64,000 nucleotides of DNA from Rhodamnia argentea (Eukaryota > Streptophyta > Magnoliopsida > Myrtales > Myrtaceae). The stretch's first letter is position 1, and each line of letters opens with the position of its first letter. Below the pieces are notes generated by a model, which was not told the origin of the DNA, made no database searches, and saw only the letters and a list, made by a program, of their open reading frames with translations. The DNA is taken from NCBI RefSeq assembly GCF_020921035.1, contig NC_063160.1, forward strand, positions 15,589,095-15,653,094. The letters are read 5' to 3'. The translations under genes were made by a program, and so were the position numbers. Shown here in pieces: positions 57,784 to 64,000 of the stretch.

Positions 57784-60700
57784 TCAGCTTTTGCCCGCGT
57801 CGATTGCCGCTTGAACAAACTCCTCGCACTGTGTGAATCCACTTGACAATACGTCAGCCAGAACACCCATCACGTCGAACGCCTCCTGCAGATCGTAGGC
57901 AGAGTTCATGTCATCGAGCCACGAGAGGAGCTCCTTGGAGAATCCCATCATCTCCTTCGCATTCAACAGCCTCTCCATCATCACGCTTTCCCAGCTCTCG
58001 ATGCTCTCCTCTCCCAAAGGGGATGAGGTGCCTTCGGCTCGAGCTGGTCCTGCTTGGGCCGGCCTCTTGACTTTGCAGAAGTGTTGCAGCTGTTCGATCA
58101 GACCAGTGTAGACGAGCATCGGTTGGATTGTGGAGAACAGCTCGTTGACTCCCCCAGTTCCCGCAGTCCCGCTGCAACACCCTGTATCTGCTCCAGCAGC
58201 TGCAGTGATCACGTCGGGCGATGCACGCGACTGTCTCCCATGAGTCCGCTGCATGTAGGCATGATATATTCCACGTTGCAAGAAGGCGCGGCGGTGTTGG
58301 GACCAGGACTTGTAAGACTCAGATAGAAGAGATGTCACCATCATAAATTGGACGGTATCTTCAGTTCCTCCAGAGGTATGCACTCCAGGAGGAGTGGAGG
58401 GTCTGGACTCTGCTGCGGATGATGACAGGTACGTGGACACTGCCTTTGCCATCGTATGACACTGCGAAGAGCTCCCTTCATCAAGAAGGTGACGGGCCAT
58501 TTGGATCATAAAAGGCAAGAACCGGGAGTTGCTTTCCCTTCCGCCACCTCGGCTGTCAGCACTAAAAGAAGCCCCAGTCGCAAATCGAGCTAGCATCTGC
58601 AGAGTGGGCAAAGCATGATATGTTGATTTCCACTTACAAAATGACATCCAACATGCAGAAATTCAGAGCTCGCCCACTCCAATATAATTCAGGATAGGCA
58701 TGACATACAATTGGGCATTTATCATTATGAGAAGGAACATGGTCAAATAAAATAAAAATACCGAAGTTAGGAATATCGAAAAGTACCAGAACAATATCGT
58801 AGGTAATTAGTCGAAGACGATTCCCATCAGCACGTCCCAGAGAGTTGAGATTGTCCCAGTAATGATCGACATACCGGACATATTGAGGCAATGGAACACA
58901 CGGACCTCTAAGTGGGAATAAAGAATTGCAGAGAGATTCGTTGTTTCTAAGGGTAGCACCTTCCCACTCTTTCTTAGGATTCTTGAGAGCAGCGTCGGCT
59001 CTTTTGGCCTCCTGATGGCATTGGAAATGAATGACATTAAATGAACTAACGGTTGTATAAACACAATCCCCACGAGCACTTCCTGAAGAACCGACACCAA
59101 GATTCACTCGTTTGCTGTAAGAATAGACACCCAGGATGTCATTCGGCCTCAAACCATATCCTTCCCGGCATACCATGCATGCCAACCCATCCTCCTCTTC
59201 CTCTACATCCTCCAAACCTTCAAGAACAGGCTGCGCCACAACAATTCGTTCCCCACCATCAGAAGCAAGTTCTTGTCTCATACCAAGTCCCTACAACAGT
59301 AAACAGAGGGAGAAAAAGATGTTAGGGACGAACAGAGTCTCGGAAATAAAACACATACTATAATTACTTGAATTTCTCGATATGGGTGAAAGAAGGAGAG
59401 TTTTTGCACTTGCAATTCTTTAATTGCTCATCATGTTCAGCAAATCCATGTTTTTGGGCTTTGTAGACAAACTTTTGCGTTCTTATTATCAGCTCTTCCC
59501 ACGTAAGAGAGGGGAAGTGGTGCCACTTCCAAGCACATTAACCAGTGGCAGCAACAGAGTTTGGCTCATAAGCATTAGCAGAATATCAGCAAAATCATCC
59601 GTCTGCTGTATCAAAGAAATAAAAGTAATACCTGGAGCATTTCCTCTCTCTTCCTCAAAGCTAGGCGTCTCCTTTCATCTTCAGTGGCATGCCGCAGCTG
59701 ACACACCTTCTCTTCAAGAAATCCATCTCCACTACCATATTTATCAGACAGTGTGTCTAACAAGTTTTCAGCCCTAGCTCCAATTTCATTTTCTCCTGGG
59801 ACCCTTTCCAGGGCATGAAGCAAAGGCAAGATCCCTCCTTCATCAATGCATCTCTGTGTAGGCAGATGCCCCGTTGACAATCCCGTGAGCATGGACAATA
59901 TGAGGGGGACAGATGGCAGTTTTAACGAAGATGCCCATTCAGCGCTGGATTTGAAACCAGCTTGTCCAGCAAAGGGAAACGTTCTCCTCAAATGTTCAAC
60001 TGCAGCACCAATTATGCCCTTCTCAAGGATCATGTCCTTCAGTCTCTCCCCACAGGAACTTGTCTTCAGTGACTCTGATACTCGAACAAAGTTTTCTACG
60101 GTGAGCCTTTGTTTTGTGGCTTTCGGAGCAATCATCTCATCCTTTGAATTGTCTTCATGGAGTTCCTGCAGCCTGTCGAAGTCGTGCCAATCTTGCAAGA
60201 ACGGATTGAAATGCTGAACAAGGGCTTCCATAGCAGCAGGTTCACCATACGTCAAATAGGGCAAGATCCTTGCAACCATCTCTGCATTCCTTTGTTGTTT
60301 GTTTGATTTTTTGCCCACAGGATGGCACAGCCTTTCCAGGAACATAAGAACTATCTTTTTCGCCTGTTCACCCACACCAGTTGCTTCACTATTAACAGTA
60401 AGAACACTTCCTTTGATGCTAATATCATCACTTTCATTTGCTTCCAAAGTCAAGCTCTCAACAATCAGAAGAATGCCTTCGGCTGGCTCCATGGCATCCA
60501 CAGAAAAAGCTCTCCTCGCTGTTTCAAGAAGTAGACCCAGAGCTCCCAACCTCAATAAAGCCCGTCTGTTCTCTCTTATTTTGCAACAATGCATCAGGAG
60601 GTTAAGTACTGCTACTAACTGCTCTTGGTTGGACTTGAAATCATCTCGTAATCGCTGCACGCGACAATTATAAGCCCAATAATCAACGACAGGAAAATGA

Positions 60701-63700
60701 GAGAAATGTCTGTAAACTAACAAAAAACCAATGTTTCTATGTCCAGAGCCCAGTTCTGGAATATGAAATGAATAGAGCAAAATCCAAAATCAGAATGCAC
60801 ACTATTATCAGCAGATGTCCAGAGAATCTAAATAACACTGTGTACATATCCACAGAAAGAAAAGTTTTTATTTTGAGAAAAATTGCCAATCCATAAACAC
60901 ATATCGACACTTCGCAGATTCCGCACAAAGACGTCTCTGGAAACAGGAAATAGAAGATATTGCAGTACATGACTTGCTGTTGCAGAAAAAATTTACCTGG
61001 ATCATGTCCAAAATAACTTCCAGCCCACCACACTCACGCACAGCACCTGCTATTGCAAACTCAACTTCTGGATCTTGAAATTCCTCTCTATCTTCTTCCA
61101 ATTCTTTTATCATAGGCTCTGTTGCTTCTCCATCTAATCCCTGTAAAATGGTCAACCATATTATTGTACTCGATCAACACAGAGCATAGATTCACCAGGG
61201 ACAACAACCTATCCAATTATTGGGGTATTAGACACAAACCTGAAGGCGATATGTCACATTCATTGGTGGGCAATCTCTTCCGGAAGCTGCAGTGCCAGAA
61301 GATAACAAAGTGGTGGTTGAAATGGTGTTTGAGGACTGACTACTGGACTTCTTCCATACTTGCTCATATACTTGAGCAATGCTCAAATCAAGTGATATTA
61401 TATTTCCCGCTACTAGCAATTCCATGCTGAAGTCATCATCAAGAAGACTAACAAGATCCAACTCGTGACAAATTTTGTTTTTAACATCGCGCATCAGAGG
61501 ACCAATCTCAGAACTTGAATACGGATTCTTAGTCATTGATCCCCTAATAAACTCCTCCTGTGTATGCGCTTTGTTCAAAACCAACAAATTCACAGAATCT
61601 GGTTTTGACGGGCAGATAAGATTGCACAGTTGCTCCAGGACAAACTGCATGTTGTTCAACTCGATGTCAATTCAACGATCAAAGAAGAGCAAATGCACAC
61701 ATGCACTGGCCCCACCCCTGCTCCCACCTTATATATATAGAAAGAGAGAGAGAGGTGGTAATCATTGAATCATATAACGTAAACTATAGCCTCTAGTCAC
61801 ATGCTATCATTAAGGGCCCTCTACTGGTCCCCCAAGGAACCGATCCCTCATCGTATGAAGTCATACCCAAGTTCATCTTGTCGTATCTCTATATTAAAGT
61901 GTTGTACCACACAAACGCTAGGAATTTTGCAATGAGGGTACAACAACCTCGCCCAAAAAAAAACCCAAAAAAAAAAAGGAAAGAAAGAAAGAAGCTAGAG
62001 TATGAAGAGGTAACACGGAGGATTCCTTGAGGTGCTACATAAGAACCACAATCATTATGCCCTAGTACAGAACAATTGTTGTCTGAAACTACTAACAGAA
62101 AACAAGCAAGTACTGACATTATGAAATATGAAGTTTCACCATACCAAATTGGTTTGCCCTTCTCTCTCCTCTCGATGCTTTTGCAGGCCACATATACATG
62201 CCCGGATAAACTGCCGTTTATTTTCACTGCTTTCAAGCAGAAGGCTGTTCAAAAGATCTTTCAGCAGTCGATTGCAGTCACTTATTAACTTCGTCTTCTG
62301 CACTATTAAGCGGCGGATGACAATCAAAGCCTCAAGAACCTCAGACAACAGATCGCCCCGCATGAACCTAGCATCAATGTCATAGGTTAGTATGGACCAT
62401 GAAGAAACAGGTTACCAGGAACAAATTTAAAAGCAGAAGCTGTACCTAGCCCTAATATTAGGAACCTCTAAGAATTTGCCGAGAAGCTCCACAAGCTTAT
62501 GCACAATAAATCCCTGTGAAATGTCAATATGCAGGCTCGTCTCTAATGATTCAACATTGCCCACTTCCTGTCTAATCAGTGTACAGATTGTAGCTAGACA
62601 TCCTCGGGCAGTCAAGAAAAGTCGAGCATCTTCCACATCGATCATCTTAAACAGCAACTCAAAATATTCGGCAGCACTTTCACCAGCAGGCAGAGTGGCA
62701 GGCAACATGCCCATCAGCAAGTTCAACAAACGACAACGTCTTGATGGACTCTGGGCAGAGAGAAGACTGATGAGAGTGCACATCTCTGACCTGATAGACT
62801 GAGAGCAAGCACTTAAAATAAGTTCTTCGACCCATGATCCAAGCTCGAACGTTGAAAAGTCGCCTTTAGATGTCCTGTGGACACGTCGCTTCCACCTAAG
62901 AACATATTTTAGAGCCAAGTAGTCCTGTCTCTGTGTTCGTGATCTCTGACCAGCAATCTTAACTGCTTGAGACACTTTATACTGCCTCCTTACAAAGTCA
63001 AGATACGATGCTCCCCTCTCCCACTCTGCATAGCTTACCAACTGAATATCCGGAATTTTGTCTGAAGAATCTGAATTCCTTTCCGAAGTCTCGGTCACCA
63101 ACTTGCTCCCATTCATGGCCCCAGCTGATGAACCAGACACACTTGACTTATTCTCATCCCTCAGACAAGTTGATTTTGCCAGAGTTTGCTCCTTGTCAGC
63201 GGCATTAGATTTTGGAGGAGTGCATGCCTGGGAAACAATCTTCAAACAGGGAAGAATAACATGCTCTGAAATCGAAGGATGCTTTGCTCCCAACTTAATG
63301 GAAGAAAATAATAGCTGAAACACCACACGCAATCTTGACTCCCAAAATTCATCTGTCAGCGAGCACACTTCAGAGAGCAAGAACAATTCTTCGCGAGTGG
63401 CAAGTGCAATGTCTATAGAGCGATGGTGTTCTAGACAGTACATGACTTTCTTATGTATCAAACTGTTTAGTTCAGAGACTGCATTCATATCACCCTCTGA
63501 AAAAGCACACAGGACAGACCTAGCTTGAATACGAGATGCTTTTGGACCTTGATGAATGTTGTTCTCAAACAACTCAGCTAAGACACCGGCAGCAACAAGC
63601 TGCTTTTTAGCAGCAGGCTGCTTCGAAAGCACATGCAGAATCTCAAGACACTGAGTCACAAAAGTCGTTGCACAACCATAACAATTACCCGGTGACCTGG

Positions 63701-64000
63701 AGACAACAAATCTGGATGCAGGTGTGGAACTATCTGAATGTTTCTGATGCAAGTAATTCATCAAAACTCGACGCAGCCCCTGCAGCGTCTGAACGCTTTT
63801 GCTAACAGAATCAAAAGCAGCTTTGCACTTCTCACCATATAGAACACCAAGAAGAGCAATCTTTCTATTTATTTTGCAAGATGGTCCAGGCAAAGACACC
63901 ATCATTTGCTGGACAGAATCCTTCTGCTGAGAGTCCATTTCATTCTCACCAATGCTTGATACGATCTTCATCAACGGCTTCTTGAACCCCAAAAGCTGTT
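57784..64000 (-). CDS. BIG: BIG (UBR4-like, auxin transport protein), C-terminal part; 5' end outside window
   Basis: Seven exons are visible (62446 to beyond 64000, 62145-62367, 61240-61644, 60997-61140, 59632-60654, 58787-59290, 57784-58596), all in phase. They encode roughly 1,550 C-terminal residues of a protein of about 5,000. BIG is the plant relative of animal UBR4/calossin, needed for auxin transport and N-degron-related turnover, and acts as a giant cytoplasmic scaffold and probable E3 component. Diagnostic parts are TQEEFIRGSMTKNPYSSSEI, then the Cys/His module DGLACMVCREGYGLRPNDIL and HFQCHQEAKRADAALKNPKK, and CNSLFPLRGPCVPLPQYVRY. These form the hemi-RING-like E3 region of UBR4. 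The final exon ends with helical segments (CEEFVQAAIDAGKS). No frameshift or stop seen. Confidence 0.96.

Overview
This is nuclear DNA of a flowering plant. Multi-exon genes with GT-AG introns, AT-rich spacers full of short inverted-repeat transposons, and orthologues of plant-specific genes (BIG, BIM-type bHLH, DUF3537, GDSL lipases) all point to a dicot. The many miniature elements with AT-rich ends around a GC-rich core remind me of Myrtaceae/Myrtales genomes, but the family is an impression. Several coding models below were built by joining exons by hand. In every intact or partial model the intron phases close without a stop, and some exons lack an internal ATG.

Layout. 1-3.4 kb: 5' and middle part of the translation factor eIF2-beta (minus strand); its last exon lies outside the window. 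3.4-9.3 kb: gene-poor spacer with three inverted-repeat elements. 9.38-11.04 kb (plus): a five-exon secreted peptide precursor ending in an RGF/GOLVEN/CLEL-like motif. 12.4-35.3 kb (minus): a tandem cluster of GDSL esterase/lipase genes, with four intact five-exon copies and one wrecked copy. Between them are orphan pieces of the duplicated unit and many datable transposon insertions. 35.3-42 kb: transposon-rich spacer with a clean solo LTR. 42.4-47.1 kb (plus): a ten-exon O-fucosyltransferase-family gene. 48.29-48.46 kb: a 56-residue protein gene. 48.85-48.91 kb (minus): a U2 snRNA-like 5' end with a plant snRNA upstream element. 49.2-50.9 kb (minus): a four-exon DUF3537 membrane protein. 51.7-56.1 kb (minus): a BIM-type bHLH factor. 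57.8 kb to the right edge (minus): the C-terminal third or less of BIG, the plant UBR4 relative.

The genes do not form one pathway; they are independent plant loci. The coherent biological unit is the lipase cluster. The four intact copies have exons 2-5 of exactly 122, 249, 253 and 215 nt and keep the Ser, Gly, Asn and Asp/His motifs. The fifth copy has lost the GDSL glycine, collapsed exons 3-5 and taken two Mutator-like miniature elements into coding exons, each with 9-bp target duplications. Because the units are paralogous they serve as empty-site controls, so a SINE, a solo LTR and several miniature elements can be delimited to within a few bases. I found no prokaryote-like system and no wholly new enzymatic system. 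The best candidates for new biology are the unusual RGF-like peptide, the U2-like locus, two GC-AG introns, and the layered history of the lipase array.
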